A stretch of DNA of 10,839 nucleotides from Odoribacteraceae bacterium (GCA_031259905.1 JAIRKS010000186.1:1-10839), one strand, 5' to 3'; positions 1 through 9,050 are shown, numbered from the stretch's first letter. Made by a program: numbers and translations. Notes: a model not told the origin generated them from the sequence alone.

Positions 1-522
1 CTCGAGTCGCTCTTCAGAACATACTACACCTCCCTCTGCGACTATGCCCACGCGATCCTCGGCGACTTCGACGAGGCAGAAGACGTGGTACAAGAACTCT
101 TCACGTGCCTGCTGGACGAACGAAAAGAAAAAATCGTCCGCGTCTCCGAGAAATCCTACCTCTACGCCTCCACGCGATACAGGGCGCTAAACGTCCTAAA
201 ACATAAAGCCGTGATGCAACGGAACAACCCGATCCTCGTCGAATTCATCGAGAATGTCCAGCAAGAAGGATACTCGGAAGAAGAAGAAATGAACATCGAG
301 AAAATAAACCGCGTCATGGAATCGCTACCGCCCAGGTGTCGCGACATCTTCACCAGGAGTTGCATCGAGGGAAAAAGTTACAAGGAGATCGCGCTCGAGA
401 CAGGCATCTCCGTCAACACCGTCAAGTTCCACGTCAAACAAGCTTACAAGGCCATCCACGCGGTGGTACATCCTCCCGTCGACCCCCTGCTGCTGCTGCT
501 GGCGATAAAAAGCCGGCTCTAA
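1..522 (+). CDS. ECF-type RNA polymerase sigma factor, 5' end cut off by the window
   Basis: This is a group IV (extracytoplasmic function) sigma factor that directs RNA polymerase to promoters of a surface-transport locus. The reading frame is open from the first base, so the true start lies upstream; 173 residues are visible. Family members usually run to about 180-200 residues, so little is missing. Region 2 is seen at visible residues 1-65, with the signature GDFDEAEDVVQELF at 21-34. An acidic linker follows (EEEEMN region), then region 4 at about 106-152, with MESLPPRCRDIF and a helix-turn-helix around SYKEIALETGISVNTVKFH. The C-terminus ends in a run of five leucines encoded by CTG repeats, a tail I recall from other Bacteroidota sigma factors of this group. 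The FecR-type anti-sigma gene follows after 43 bases, which fits a cell-surface signalling pair. A start at the internal GTG at 85 can be excluded, because it would remove conserved region 2. Confidence 0.95.
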   Translation, partial: LESLFRTYYTSLCDYAHAILGDFDEAEDVVQELFTCLLDERKEKIVRVSEKSYLYASTRYRALNVLKHKAVMQRNNPILVEFIENVQQEGYSEEEEMNIEKINRVMESLPPRCRDIFTRSCIEGKSYKEIALETGISVNTVKFHVKQAYKAIHAVVHPPVDPLLLLLAIKSRL

Positions 523-551
523 CCTACCCTTTCCTCCCCCCTCGTTGTCTT

Positions 552-557
552 AGGAGA
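552..557 (+). promoter_or_regulatory. Shine-Dalgarno-like AGGAGA before the anti-sigma gene
   Basis: AGGAGA lies 8 bases before the ATG at 566 and supports that start. It stands out because none of the five genes downstream shows a comparable purine-rich site. Most Bacteroidota genes lack one. Confidence 0.6.
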
Positions 558-565
558 AAAATATT

Positions 566-1699
566 ATGGAAAACTTTCCTGAACAATCCTGGGAATGGCT
601 CGCCGGCCTGTGGCAACGGAAACAACAACGGGCGAGCGCGCCGCCGGACATGCCGCCGGGGGAACTCACCTCCATGCTACGCGAGCAGTTCCTCGCCCGG
701 CAAGCCGCGAGACGGGGCGCGAGGCACGTCTACGACATCGAACGGGCTTGGAAACGGGTCGCCGGCAGGCAAGCACGCCGGGCAACCGTCCGCTGGACGG
801 GCGTCGCCGCGGGAGCAGCCGCGGTACTCCTCGCGGCGTTCCTCCTCGTGCCGCGCGCGGGCGAGGATCGTCTTCCCGCCATCGTACCCGGCACGACGAA
901 AGCGGAATTGTGGCTGGCCAACGGGGAGGTTATTCCCCTGGAGAGACACGGGGAGGATCACCGCTGGAAAGAAAAAGGTATCGTGCTCGATAACGACACC
1001 GCCTCCGGGCGGCTACGCTACGACGCGACAGGGAGCGACGCCGGGGGAGAAAACCGCTACCACACGCTACGCGTACCGCGCGGGGGCGAGTACCAGCTGG
1101 ATCTCCCCGACGGGACGCGCGTCTGGATCAACTCGAGATCCTCCGCGCGCTTCCCGGAACGCTTCGGCGACTCCTCCAGGGATATCTACCTGCAAGGCGA
1201 GGCCTACTTCGACGTGGCGCGCGACGAACGCGTGCCGTTCCGCGTGCACACCGGCGACCAGGTGATCACGGTGACGGGGACAAGGTTCAACGTGAGCGCG
1301 TACGATGACGACGGGGTGTGGCGCGCGACGCTCGTCGAGGGAAACATCCGCGTGGAAGAAAACGGGAACGAGGTGACGTTGCGTCCCGCGGAACAGTACG
1401 TGCTCGACCGGGAACAGGGCACGCGACGCGTGGAACGCGTGGACGCCGCGTTGTATACCTCGTGGGTGGACGGGCGATTCTACTTCAAGGCCTTTGCCTT
1501 CGAGGAACTGGCACGGAAGCTGGAACGCTGGTACGACTTCCGGATGATCTACACGGACGAGTCCGTCAAGGGCAGGCGGTTCACGGGGCTCGTGAACAAG
1601 CACGAGCCTATCGAGCACGCGCTCTCGCTGCTGGAAATGACGACGGACATACAGTTCCAGGTGGTCGATAAAACAATAACCGTGAAACGGGCAAAATAA
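566..1699 (+). CDS. FecR family anti-sigma factor, single-pass inner-membrane protein
   Basis: This 377-residue protein should hold the upstream sigma factor inactive in the cytoplasm and release it when a TonB-dependent receptor signals through the periplasm. The cytoplasmic part is residues 1 to about 78 and is basic and Arg-rich near the membrane. One hydrophobic segment lies at about 79-95 (VAAGAAAVLLAAFLLV). The periplasmic part has the ANGEVIPL motif (118-125). The FecR core spans about 165-262 and includes VPRGGEYQLDLPDGTRVWIN, then LQGEAYFDVARD and VTGTRFNVSAY. The C-terminal DUF4974-like domain spans about 305-374 (FYFKAFAFEELARKLERWY); in related proteins this part contacts the STN domain of the receptor. 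Length and domain order are normal for Bacteroidota. The start is supported by AGGAGA upstream. The SusC gene after the leader does carry an STN domain, which fits a matched pair. Confidence 0.95.
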   Translation: MENFPEQSWEWLAGLWQRKQQRASAPPDMPPGELTSMLREQFLARQAARRGARHVYDIERAWKRVAGRQARRATVRWTGVAAGAAAVLLAAFLLVPRAGEDRLPAIVPGTTKAELWLANGEVIPLERHGEDHRWKEKGIVLDNDTASGRLRYDATGSDAGGENRYHTLRVPRGGEYQLDLPDGTRVWINSRSSARFPERFGDSSRDIYLQGEAYFDVARDERVPFRVHTGDQVITVTGTRFNVSAYDDDGVWRATLVEGNIRVEENGNEVTLRPAEQYVLDREQGTRRVERVDAALYTSWVDGRFYFKAFAFEELARKLERWYDFRMIYTDESVKGRRFTGLVNKHEPIEHALSLLEMTTDIQFQVVDKTITVKRAK

Positions 1700-1731
1700 A
1701 AAAGGTGGCAGGAATTTGCACCCCCGCCACC
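1700..1731 (+). promoter_or_regulatory. Hairpin just after the anti-sigma gene, in the leader of the susC-like gene
   Basis: GGTGGC at 1704-1709 can pair perfectly with GCCACC at 1726-1731 around a 16-base loop. A run of A (1698-1703) precedes it and no T run follows. It therefore does not look like an intrinsic terminator on the plus strand, though it would read as one on the minus strand. It may be an attenuating or mRNA-stabilising hairpin between the regulator genes and the transport operon. The same GCCAC could instead pair with GTGGC at 1764-1768 in the next hairpin, so two exclusive folds are possible on paper. The function is inferred only. Confidence 0.4.
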
Positions 1732-1746
1732 CGGACAATCAATGAT

Positions 1747-1785
1747 GTCTTGAAACGGGTCACGTGGCAGTAGCCGTGACAAGAC
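1747..1785 (+). promoter_or_regulatory. Multi-segment hairpin in the leader of the susC-like gene
   Basis: Three stem segments nest in order. GTCTT (1747-1751) pairs with AAGAC (1781-1785), GTCAC (1759-1763) with GTGAC (1776-1780), and GGC (1766-1768) with GCC (1773-1775), leaving an AGTA loop. The 3' side is continuous (GCCGTGACAAGAC), while the 5' side has two bulges. It lies 32 bases before the likely ATG and may act as a leader RNA structure or as an operator/promoter element. No -33/-7 promoter of the Bacteroidota consensus was found in this leader, and the binding sequence of the local sigma factor is not known to me. Confidence 0.4.
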
Positions 1786-1817
1786 AAGTATTAACATCCA
1801 AATCTAATGACAAAAGT

Positions 1818-4800
1818 ATGAAAAAAAACGATCCGGGAACGCCATCCCCACGCCGAGACAGGATGAAGAAATGGTTCATGATGATGAGACTCTCCTGTTT
1901 TTTGTTTTTCGCCGGTATCCTGCACGTCCACGGGCACGCGCAGGACGAGAAAGTATTCCTTGACCGGCACACGATGACGCTGGAACAGCTCTTTAGCGCG
2001 ATCACGCGGCAACTCCAGTACGACTTCTTCTACAGCGACGACGAGCTGGACACGAGCACGGAAGTGACCCTCCCCCGCTCCCCGGCACGAGTGGGCGACC
2101 TGTTGCGCCAGGCGCTAGACCAACGCCTGGGCTTCAAGTTCATCGATAAAACGATCGTGATCACCCCGCTGCCGCCGCAACTCCGCGAGGCACGCGTGGA
2201 CACGATCAACGGTGTCGTGAAGCACGGGAACGACCCGCTCCCCGGCGCCAATGTCCGCCTGAAAGGAAGCTCCACCGTGGGAACAGCCACGGGAGCGGAC
2301 GGCAGTTTCCGTCTCTACATCCCGCGTGCGGAACGGCAGGTGCTCGTCTTCTCGTTCATCGGCATGGCGACCAGGGAAGTCACCGTCACCGGTAGCGGCA
2401 CGTTGATCGTGACCCTCGAGGAGATCGTCGAAGAGATGGACGAGGTCGTCGTGATGGGCATGTTCAACCGGCGAGCGGAGAGTTTCACCGGCGCTACCGT
2501 CACCTTTAAACAAGAGGATCTCAAGCGGGTGGGCAACCAGAACCTGCTCTTCAGCCTCAAGAACCTCGACCCCTCGTTTATCATCCAGGAGAACCTCGAG
2601 TTCGGCAGCGACCCGAACCACCTCCCCGAGATCACGATGCGCGGACAAACGAGCATCCCCGTGGACATCGAGGGCGAGTACAGGGGCAGCCTCAACCAGC
2701 CTCTCTTTATCCTCGACGGCTTCGAGACCACCCTGGCAACCGTCTTTGACCTGGACATGAACAAGATCGCGAGCGTCACCCTGCTGAAAGACGCCTCCGC
2801 GAAAGCCATCTACGGGTCGAAGGCAGCCAATGGCGTGGTCGTCATCGAGACAATCCTCCCGCGCTCCGGTAACCTGCAACTCTCCTATAACGGGAGCGCC
2901 GATATCGAGGCACCGGACTTAAGCAGCTACAACCTCACGAACGCCGCCGAGAAACTACAAGCCGAGTGGCTCTCCGGGAAATACCAGAAGTCGGGAGGCA
3001 ACAGCCAGGCCTCCGCGCTCGAAGAGTACTACGCCCTCCAGAAGGAGGTCGCCCGCGGCGTGAACACCTACTGGCTCTCGCACCCCCTCCGCGTCGGCGT
3101 CGGGCAGAAGCACGCCATCAACGTCACGGGCGGGACGAACGACACGCGCTACTCCATCAACGTCAGTTTCGGGGACACGAAAGGGATCATGATCGGGTCG
3201 GACCGCCAGACCCTGTCGGGCAACCTGATGCTCTCCTATCTCTTCGAGTCGATCAGCATCAGAAATAACCTGACCGTTAGCGTCAACAAGGGGAAGAACT
3301 CCCTCTACGGCTCTTTCTCCACGTACGCCAACATGAACCCCTACTGGCGAGTCAGGGACGAGCAAGGAAACCTCATCAAGCAGTATGATTCCTACCACTA
3401 CAACCCCCTGTACAACGCCACCCTCGGCGGGAAAGACGAAACCTCCTACACGACGATCACCGAAAACCTGTACATCGAGTGGACACCCACCAGAAGCCTG
3501 CGCCTGACCGGTAAACTCGGCGTGAGTAAGTCCATCGACGACATGGAACGCTTCATCCCCGCCGACCATACCTCTTTCGCCACCGTCTCCTCCTTCTCCG
3601 AGGCATACGCCGACCGCGGGCAATTCGACACCAGCAACGGGAAATCGCTCAACATGAACGCAGAGTTGGGCATCGCCTACTCCACCCGGGTGAACAAGCA
3701 CACCCTGTACAGCAACGCCATCTGGAAAATCAACACCAGCGAGACACAGTCCGTGAGCACCTCGGTCGTTGGCTTCCCGTCCGACAAGATGAATTTCATC
3801 TCGCTCGGGAACAGGTACAACGGAGAGAAGCCCGGTGGGTCGGAGGGCATCTCCCGCGCCGTTGACCTTGTAGCGTCGGCCAACTACGCCTTCGATAACC
3901 GCTACTTCACCGACTTCTCCTACACCGGATCGGCCTCCTCGCGTTTCGGGGCGGACAACCGCTGGGGACACTTCTGGTCGATCGGTGTCGGCTGGAACAT
4001 CCACAACGAATCCTTCATCCGCGCGATCGGCTTCGTCAACAACCTCAGGTTACGCGGTTCTATCGGGTACACCGGCTCGCAAGAATTTGACCCCTACCAG
4101 TCCATCGCCTCCTACCAGTACTACACCGGGAAATCATACGACGGGGCGCTCGGCAACTACCTCCTCGGCGTGGCCAACAGCGACCTCAAGTGGCAACAAC
4201 AACGCGACCGGAATCTCGGCGTCGACGTCACCCTCTTCGACCGCTTCTCCGCGCGGCTCGAACTCTACTCTAACATCACCGAGGATCTCCTCACCGACGT
4301 CTCCCTCACCCCCTCCATCGGGTTTTCCACCTACAAGGAGAACCTCGGCGAGAAAATGAACCGCGGGTACGAGCTAAACGTCCAGTGGAAAGCCTACGCC
4401 AACCCCGCCCGCCGCACCACCGTCAACCTCTTCGCCAGCATCGCACACAACAGCGATAAGCTCGTGAAAATCTCCGAGGCCCTGAGGAAAATCAACGAGA
4501 CGCAAGACGCCAAGTTTGATTCTTTCTCTAACGTCCAGCGCAAGCCGCTCGTCCGCTTCGAGGAAGGGAAAAGCACGACCGGCATCTGGGTCGTCCCCTC
4601 TACCGGCATCGATCCCGTCACCGGGAAAGAGGTCTTCATCAAGAGAGACGGGTCACTCACCGACGTCTGGGCCGCCGAAGACCAGCAGGTCATGGGGAAT
4701 TCACAAGCCACCATCACCGGGAACGCCGGTGCGTACCTCTCCTGGCGCGGCCTGTCGCTACACTTGTCCTTCAGCTACCGGACGGGCGGGCAGACGTACA

Positions 4801-5156
4801 ACAGTACCCTCGTCGAGAAGGTAGAAAACGTAGACATCGCCAACAACAACATCGACCGGCGCGTCCTCTACGATCGCTGGAACACCCCTGGCGTCGAGGC
4901 AAAATTCAAGAGCATCACGGACCACACGAGTACTCTCCCCACCTCGCGCTTCCTCGAGGACCTCGACGAATTCGTCTTCTCTTCCGCCAACCTCTCCTAC
5001 GAGTTTGGCGGGCTACGCGGCCTGCGTGCCTTCGACCGTCTGCGCCTTTCCTTCAACATGAACGATATCGGAAGACTCAGTACCGTCAAGCAAGAACGCG
5101 GTACCACTTACCCGTTCGCCCGCGCCTTTTCCATCGCCCTCTCGGCAACATTTTAA
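1818..5156 (+). CDS. SusC/RagA-type TonB-dependent outer-membrane transporter with STN signalling domain
   Basis: This 1112-residue transporter imports a bound ligand across the outer membrane using TonB energy. With the ATG at 1818, a basic stretch is followed by the hydrophobic signal core MKKWFMMMRLSCFLFFAG, with likely cleavage after HAQ (residue 42). An STN domain spans about 50-116 (MTLEQLFSAITRQLQYDFFY). A CarboxypepD_reg-like domain spans about 128-200 (GVVKHGNDPLPGANVRLKGS). A TonB-box-like DEVVVMG is near 208. The plug runs about 220-350 with the family signature VTLLKDASAKAIYGSKAANG. The barrel runs to the end and closes with a terminal Phe. The STN domain ties it to the upstream FecR protein as both transporter and signal receiver. 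The GTG at 1764 in the same frame is unlikely, because it falls inside the leader hairpin. The ATG at 1863 is a possible alternative start. The ligand cannot be told from sequence. Confidence 0.96.
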   Translation: MKKNDPGTPSPRRDRMKKWFMMMRLSCFLFFAGILHVHGHAQDEKVFLDRHTMTLEQLFSAITRQLQYDFFYSDDELDTSTEVTLPRSPARVGDLLRQALDQRLGFKFIDKTIVITPLPPQLREARVDTINGVVKHGNDPLPGANVRLKGSSTVGTATGADGSFRLYIPRAERQVLVFSFIGMATREVTVTGSGTLIVTLEEIVEEMDEVVVMGMFNRRAESFTGATVTFKQEDLKRVGNQNLLFSLKNLDPSFIIQENLEFGSDPNHLPEITMRGQTSIPVDIEGEYRGSLNQPLFILDGFETTLATVFDLDMNKIASVTLLKDASAKAIYGSKAANGVVVIETILPRSGNLQLSYNGSADIEAPDLSSYNLTNAAEKLQAEWLSGKYQKSGGNSQASALEEYYALQKEVARGVNTYWLSHPLRVGVGQKHAINVTGGTNDTRYSINVSFGDTKGIMIGSDRQTLSGNLMLSYLFESISIRNNLTVSVNKGKNSLYGSFSTYANMNPYWRVRDEQGNLIKQYDSYHYNPLYNATLGGKDETSYTTITENLYIEWTPTRSLRLTGKLGVSKSIDDMERFIPADHTSFATVSSFSEAYADRGQFDTSNGKSLNMNAELGIAYSTRVNKHTLYSNAIWKINTSETQSVSTSVVGFPSDKMNFISLGNRYNGEKPGGSEGISRAVDLVASANYAFDNRYFTDFSYTGSASSRFGADNRWGHFWSIGVGWNIHNESFIRAIGFVNNLRLRGSIGYTGSQEFDPYQSIASYQYYTGKSYDGALGNYLLGVANSDLKWQQQRDRNLGVDVTLFDRFSARLELYSNITEDLLTDVSLTPSIGFSTYKENLGEKMNRGYELNVQWKAYANPARRTTVNLFASIAHNSDKLVKISEALRKINETQDAKFDSFSNVQRKPLVRFEEGKSTTGIWVVPSTGIDPVTGKEVFIKRDGSLTDVWAAEDQQVMGNSQATITGNAGAYLSWRGLSLHLSFSYRTGGQTYNSTLVEKVENVDIANNNIDRRVLYDRWNTPGVEAKFKSITDHTSTLPTSRFLEDLDEFVFSSANLSYEFGGLRGLRAFDRLRLSFNMNDIGRLSTVKQERGTTYPFARAFSIALSATF

Positions 5157-5174
5157 CCCGTTAAACACGCCAAC

Positions 5175-6638
5175 ATGAAATACACGTTTATATACATCCT
5201 CCTCCTGTTCGCCTCCTGCACCGAATGGCTCGACGTCTCCCCCCGCGTGCAAATCAAGGAAGACGAGAACTTCACCTCCCCACAGGGATACAAGGACGCC
5301 CTCACCGGTGTCTACCTGCTCATGACCGAGGAGAAAAACTACGGGAGAGAACTCTCCTTCGGCCTCGTCGACGTCCTCGGGAAGCAGTACACCGCCGGCT
5401 TCTCCTCCTTGAACGAGTACTACTACCCCTCCATCTACGACTACACCGCCGAGAGCAGCAAAAACAAGTTCGCCAGCATCTGGAACGGCATGTACAACGC
5501 CATCGCCAACGTCAATAGCCTCATCGCGCACATCGACAAGGCAGACAGCAGTCGTTTCATCACCGACGAGTACCACGTCATCCGCGGCGAGGCATACGCC
5601 CTGCGCGCCTTCCTGCACTTCGACATCGCGCGCCTCTTCGCGCCCTCCTATCTCGTCGGGCCGGATGAAAAGGCCATTCCCTACATCACTCGCTTCGACA
5701 ATACCACGACCCCGCTATCGACCGTCCGGCAGGTCATCGACAAGGCGCTCGACGATCTCGCTATCGCCGAGAAGGAGTTGAAGCACGATCCCGTCACGAG
5801 GGATGTCTCCAGCTCGGATTACACCGACTTCCTCCGCAACCGGCACTACCACTTCAATTACTACGCCGTCAAGCTCCTCCAGGCCAGGATTAACCTCTAC
5901 AAGGGAGACCACGACAAAGCTCTCGCCGCCGCCGGGGAGGTCATCGCGCAATCCCTCTTCACGTGGGTACCGGAGGCGCAGGTTGTCACCTCTACTATGG
6001 AGACCCGCAACCTTGTCTTCTTCCAGGAGATCATCTTCGCCATCAACGTGAACAATATCCCCGACATCGCTTTCGGCACGACCGGCACCCGCTCCTGGTT
6101 TACTACCGGCTACGGCGGGTTCACCAAATCCATGAGCAACTGGAATACCGTCTACGAGAGCGACCGGCACTCCTCCGACTATCGCTACCAGTACCTCATG
6201 GGCCCGCTCATCGACAACTACTACGTCGCCAGCTACAAGCTGTACCAGCCCCTCTCCGTCTACGGGCAGGATTTCATCAACAAGATCCCCATCATGCGCC
6301 TCCCGGAGGCATACTACATCGCCGCCGAGGCCGCGCTCGCCAGGGGAAAGAAAACGGACGCCGTCGCGTACCTCAACACCGTACGCGAGCACCGCAACAT
6401 CTCCCCCCTCGACGAGAATCTCGCCGAAGACGACATCCAGGAGGAGATCAGGAAGGAGTACGTCAAGGAATTCATCTGCGAGGGACAACTCTTCTTCTAT
6501 TACAAGCGCCGCGACAGCGAGACGATTCAATTCTACTCCTCGTACTCCGGGCCTGTCGCCCGCGCCGTGTACCGCCTGCCTCTCCCCGACGACGAAATCG
6601 AGTACGGGCAACGATACCTCGAAACTGATAACAACTAA
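5175..6638 (+). CDS. SusD/RagB family surface lipoprotein
   Basis: This 487-residue lipoprotein caps the SusC-like barrel and captures ligand at the cell surface. A short signal peptide ends at a lipobox, LFASC, with the lipidated Cys at residue 15. The mature N-terminus, CTEWLDVSP, has the usual SusD pattern of Cys, Leu-Asp and Pro. The TPR-type helical core is seen at about 132-158 (RGEAYALRAFLHFDIARLF) and again at about 371-445 (IPIMRLPEAYYIAAEAALARG, then IRKEYVKEFICEGQLFFYYKR). Length is typical. It begins 18 bases after the susC-like stop codon with no Shine-Dalgarno site, which fits translation within one operon. The middle region (about 205-365), where ligand residues would sit, is not recognisable by eye, so the substrate is unknown. 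Confidence 0.95.
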   Translation: MKYTFIYILLLFASCTEWLDVSPRVQIKEDENFTSPQGYKDALTGVYLLMTEEKNYGRELSFGLVDVLGKQYTAGFSSLNEYYYPSIYDYTAESSKNKFASIWNGMYNAIANVNSLIAHIDKADSSRFITDEYHVIRGEAYALRAFLHFDIARLFAPSYLVGPDEKAIPYITRFDNTTTPLSTVRQVIDKALDDLAIAEKELKHDPVTRDVSSSDYTDFLRNRHYHFNYYAVKLLQARINLYKGDHDKALAAAGEVIAQSLFTWVPEAQVVTSTMETRNLVFFQEIIFAINVNNIPDIAFGTTGTRSWFTTGYGGFTKSMSNWNTVYESDRHSSDYRYQYLMGPLIDNYYVASYKLYQPLSVYGQDFINKIPIMRLPEAYYIAAEAALARGKKTDAVAYLNTVREHRNISPLDENLAEDDIQEEIRKEYVKEFICEGQLFFYYKRRDSETIQFYSSYSGPVARAVYRLPLPDDEIEYGQRYLETDNN

Positions 6639-6650
6639 AAACACGAACAC

Positions 6651-7400
6651 ATGAAACACGCGTACATTATACTCGCCATAGCCTTCGCCGCCTGCCGGCA
6701 AAACGAAACCGCGACTTTCCCCGACGAGGGCGCTATCTATTTCTTCGAACAAGAGGACAGCGGGTACGGCACCATGCTCGCCGCCGCCGAGAAAAACTTC
6801 TCCTTCGCCATCCTCGACGACACCGTCACCCGCGCCGAGGGGAAGGTCAACGTCAGGCTGCTCGGTAAAGTATCGGGTGAGCCGCGCGCCTTCCGCGCCC
6901 GCGTCGTCCCCGACAGCACCACCGCCATCGAGGGAACGCATTATCGCCTCCACGACGGTATCCTCGCCCCGGGAGAACTGGAATCGTACCTCCCGCTCAC
7001 CCTCTACCGCGCCCCCGACCTCAAGCAGGCAGCCGTCAACATCTACCTCGAGATCGTCCCGACGGAAGACCTCGCCGTCGGCCTCACCCACGGGCAATTC
7101 TTCATGCTGCACGTCGGGGACTTCTTCATGAAGCCCGCCACGTGGACCATGTACGTCGACCAATACTTCGGCACGTACTGCGACAACAAGTACAAGTTCA
7201 TCATCGACGTGCTCGGCATCACCGAGTACCCCATGACCCGCGGCAACGTGCCGCCCGTCGACGGGTCTTACACGCCGCCACAGATGCAAGGCTTCCAGTA
7301 CGCCCTCGTCACCGCCTACGAGCAGTACCGCAAGACAAACCCGCCGATATGGGTCGACGACAACGCCGAACCGAAAGTAGAAATCAAGTTCAAACCGTAA
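6651..7400 (+). CDS. DUF4843-type lipoprotein
   Basis: This 249-residue lipoprotein has its lipidated Cys at residue 15 (AFAAC). It looks like the DUF4843 family, small surface lipoproteins encoded next to SusC/SusD pairs in Bacteroidota. The clues are the all-beta first half, with a Calx-beta-like stretch around FRARVVPDSTTAIEGTHYRL (81-100), and the motif YFGTYCDNKYKFIIDVLG at 172-189. No catalytic residues are evident. It starts 12 bases after the SusD stop, and the next gene follows after another 12 bases, so it is surely co-transcribed. A likely role is as an accessory ligand-binding or docking protein of the transporter complex; that role is an inference from position, as no function is established for the family as far as I know. 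Confidence 0.85.
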   Translation: MKHAYIILAIAFAACRQNETATFPDEGAIYFFEQEDSGYGTMLAAAEKNFSFAILDDTVTRAEGKVNVRLLGKVSGEPRAFRARVVPDSTTAIEGTHYRLHDGILAPGELESYLPLTLYRAPDLKQAAVNIYLEIVPTEDLAVGLTHGQFFMLHVGDFFMKPATWTMYVDQYFGTYCDNKYKFIIDVLGITEYPMTRGNVPPVDGSYTPPQMQGFQYALVTAYEQYRKTNPPIWVDDNAEPKVEIKFKP

Positions 7401-7412
7401 ACACTCCAGATC

Positions 7413-9050
7413 ATGAGACACGCCACCATATACATCATCGCCCTGCTCCTCGCCGCCTGTTACGAGGACAAGGGGAATTACACCTATAACGCCATCAACG
7501 AGATCACGTTCGACACCACCTCCACCCCGACGACCTACACCGCCGAGGTCTCCGGGCAGCTCGTCATTGATCCCGTCATCACCGCCACCGGGGCGCTCCC
7601 GGATCCCGACGATCTCGCCTACGAGTGGTACTTCTACTCCTCCGCCCTGACCGTCCACGACTGGTATCCCGTCTCCCACGAGAAGAAGCTCGACATCACC
7701 ATGATTTATAACGCCGGGACGTACCGCGCCACCCTCTACGTCACCAATAAAAAGACGAACCTCACCTCGCACTTTACCTTCAACGTCAACCTCATCTCGC
7801 GGATCAGTCACGGCATCCTCGCCTTCAATGTCAAGGACGGTGTTGCCGACTTCGACTACATCGCCACCCCCTCCACCGTCCGCGAGCTTACCGAACCCGT
7901 CCGCGTCCGCGACGCCTTCCGCTCCATCAACGGCAGGTCACTCGAGGGGAATCCCCTCACCATCGCGCACACCGCCCTCGACGGGAGAGCCGTCAACTCC
8001 ATCTACGTCTCCACCGACAAGGAGCTGCTCCGCCTATACGCTCGTAACTTCCTGCTCGACCACGACGCCAACTCGCTCCTCGTGCCGCCGCTCCCGTCCC
8101 GCCTCAACTTCGAGTACATCGACGGGCAGGGGGGCGCCTCCGGCAACATCGTCGTGTTCATCAACGACGGCGTGCTCCGCCGCGTCGCCTACGGCGTGCA
8201 ATACTACACCGACCCGTCCATCCCCTCCCCGCAATTCCCCGGCACCTCCCTCGGCGACGTGTACCTCGCCAACGCCCACGTGCGTCCCACCACCTCCGGC
8301 TCCATGGTCGCCAATCTTATCTTCTACGACACCGCCGGGAAACGCTTCGTCTACCTCGCCAGATATTCCTCGCCGGACGCCACCCTCGAACCGCTGCCGG
8401 CACAAAACGCCGCCGGCCTCTTCGACGTCAATAACATCGGCAAGGATCTCCGCTTCCTCGACCGCGGGTACAATTTCTTCGGCCTCGCCGTCTTCTCCGG
8501 TGGCCCCGGCGACTGCTGGCTCTACGAGATCAACCTCCCGCAAGCGTACAACATCACTACCGCCACCGACCTCTCCCACGGCAAGCACGACATGTCCGCC
8601 CTGCCGGGCATCGACAACGCCATCGCCTTCGACGCCGGGACGAAGGGGCACTTCTTCCTCTACGCCACCGAACGCGACATCTATACCTGCGATTACCAGG
8701 GCGCCAACCCCGATCCCGCCGCGCGCGTCGCCCCCGTCACCGCCACGCGTCTCCCCGCCGACATCCCCGCCAACGAGCAAATCACCGGCATCAAGATCTA
8801 CAAGTACGACGGCGGCATCTACTCCCAGGGCGGCGGCGGCGCGTCCGACCCCAGCTACGTCTACTACGCCGCCCTCAACAGCTCGCTACTCTACGTCTCC
8901 ACGTGGGACGGCTCGCGGGGACACCTCTACGAGTTCGCGATAAGTCCCGTCAACGGGACGCTCGAGAGCTCGACACCTCTCTACCACTTCGGCGATCTTG
9001 GCCGCATCGTCGACCTCGCCGTCAAGATACAATACCGCGAATCCTACTAA
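7413..9050 (+). CDS. PKD-like family surface lipoprotein
   Basis: This 545-residue lipoprotein has its lipobox at LLLAAC (Cys 16), followed by YEDKGNYTY, a mature start I associate with the PKD-like lipoproteins of SusC/SusD loci. Acidic residues right after the Cys fit surface export in Bacteroidota. Residues about 25-127 resemble an immunoglobulin-like PKD fold, ending with GTYRATLYVTNKKTNLTSHF. The remaining 400 or so residues are beta-rich with repeated short strands and may form a propeller-like domain, though clear repeats were not proved by eye. A Gly-rich turn, GGIYSQGGGGASD, lies near the C-terminus. No hydrolase motif is visible. It is tightly spaced with both neighbours (12 and 9 bases). 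The probable role is binding the ligand or a host/polymer surface beside SusD; that is inferred from context. Confidence 0.85.
   Translation: MRHATIYIIALLLAACYEDKGNYTYNAINEITFDTTSTPTTYTAEVSGQLVIDPVITATGALPDPDDLAYEWYFYSSALTVHDWYPVSHEKKLDITMIYNAGTYRATLYVTNKKTNLTSHFTFNVNLISRISHGILAFNVKDGVADFDYIATPSTVRELTEPVRVRDAFRSINGRSLEGNPLTIAHTALDGRAVNSIYVSTDKELLRLYARNFLLDHDANSLLVPPLPSRLNFEYIDGQGGASGNIVVFINDGVLRRVAYGVQYYTDPSIPSPQFPGTSLGDVYLANAHVRPTTSGSMVANLIFYDTAGKRFVYLARYSSPDATLEPLPAQNAAGLFDVNNIGKDLRFLDRGYNFFGLAVFSGGPGDCWLYEINLPQAYNITTATDLSHGKHDMSALPGIDNAIAFDAGTKGHFFLYATERDIYTCDYQGANPDPAARVAPVTATRLPADIPANEQITGIKIYKYDGGIYSQGGGGASDPSYVYYAALNSSLLYVSTWDGSRGHLYEFAISPVNGTLESSTPLYHFGDLGRIVDLAVKIQYRESY

Noticed and set aside
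336..1265. Plus-strand open frame of 309 codons overlapping the sigma and anti-sigma genes
   Set aside because: It is a different frame of two well-supported genes. Its translation is Arg-, Gly- and Pro-rich without any domain.
1704..1731. Intrinsic terminator after the anti-sigma gene
   Set aside because: The stem is followed by CGGACAATC and not a T run; the A run lies on the wrong side for plus-strand termination.
1764..1817. GTG start at 1764 for the SusC-like protein
   Set aside because: It falls inside the leader hairpin and adds 18 residues with no family feature before the MKKN start at 1818.
1700..1817. Bacteroidota-type -33/-7 promoter in the susC leader
   Set aside because: The only TTTG-like site (within GGAATTTGCA near 1711-1720) lacks the TA of the -7 consensus and has no TTTG at the right distance upstream.
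5715..7811. Long open frame of 698 codons on the minus strand
   Set aside because: It is antisense to the SusD-like, DUF4843-type and PKD-like genes, spans their boundaries, and is dominated by Gly, Val, Asp and Glu. This is the usual mirror of GC-rich codons on the opposite strand. No recognisable domain is present.
7828..8943. Plus-strand open frame of 371 codons rich in Ser, Thr and Pro inside the PKD-like gene
   Set aside because: It is a low-complexity frame-shadow of codons rich in C at the third position, fully inside a recognisable lipoprotein gene.
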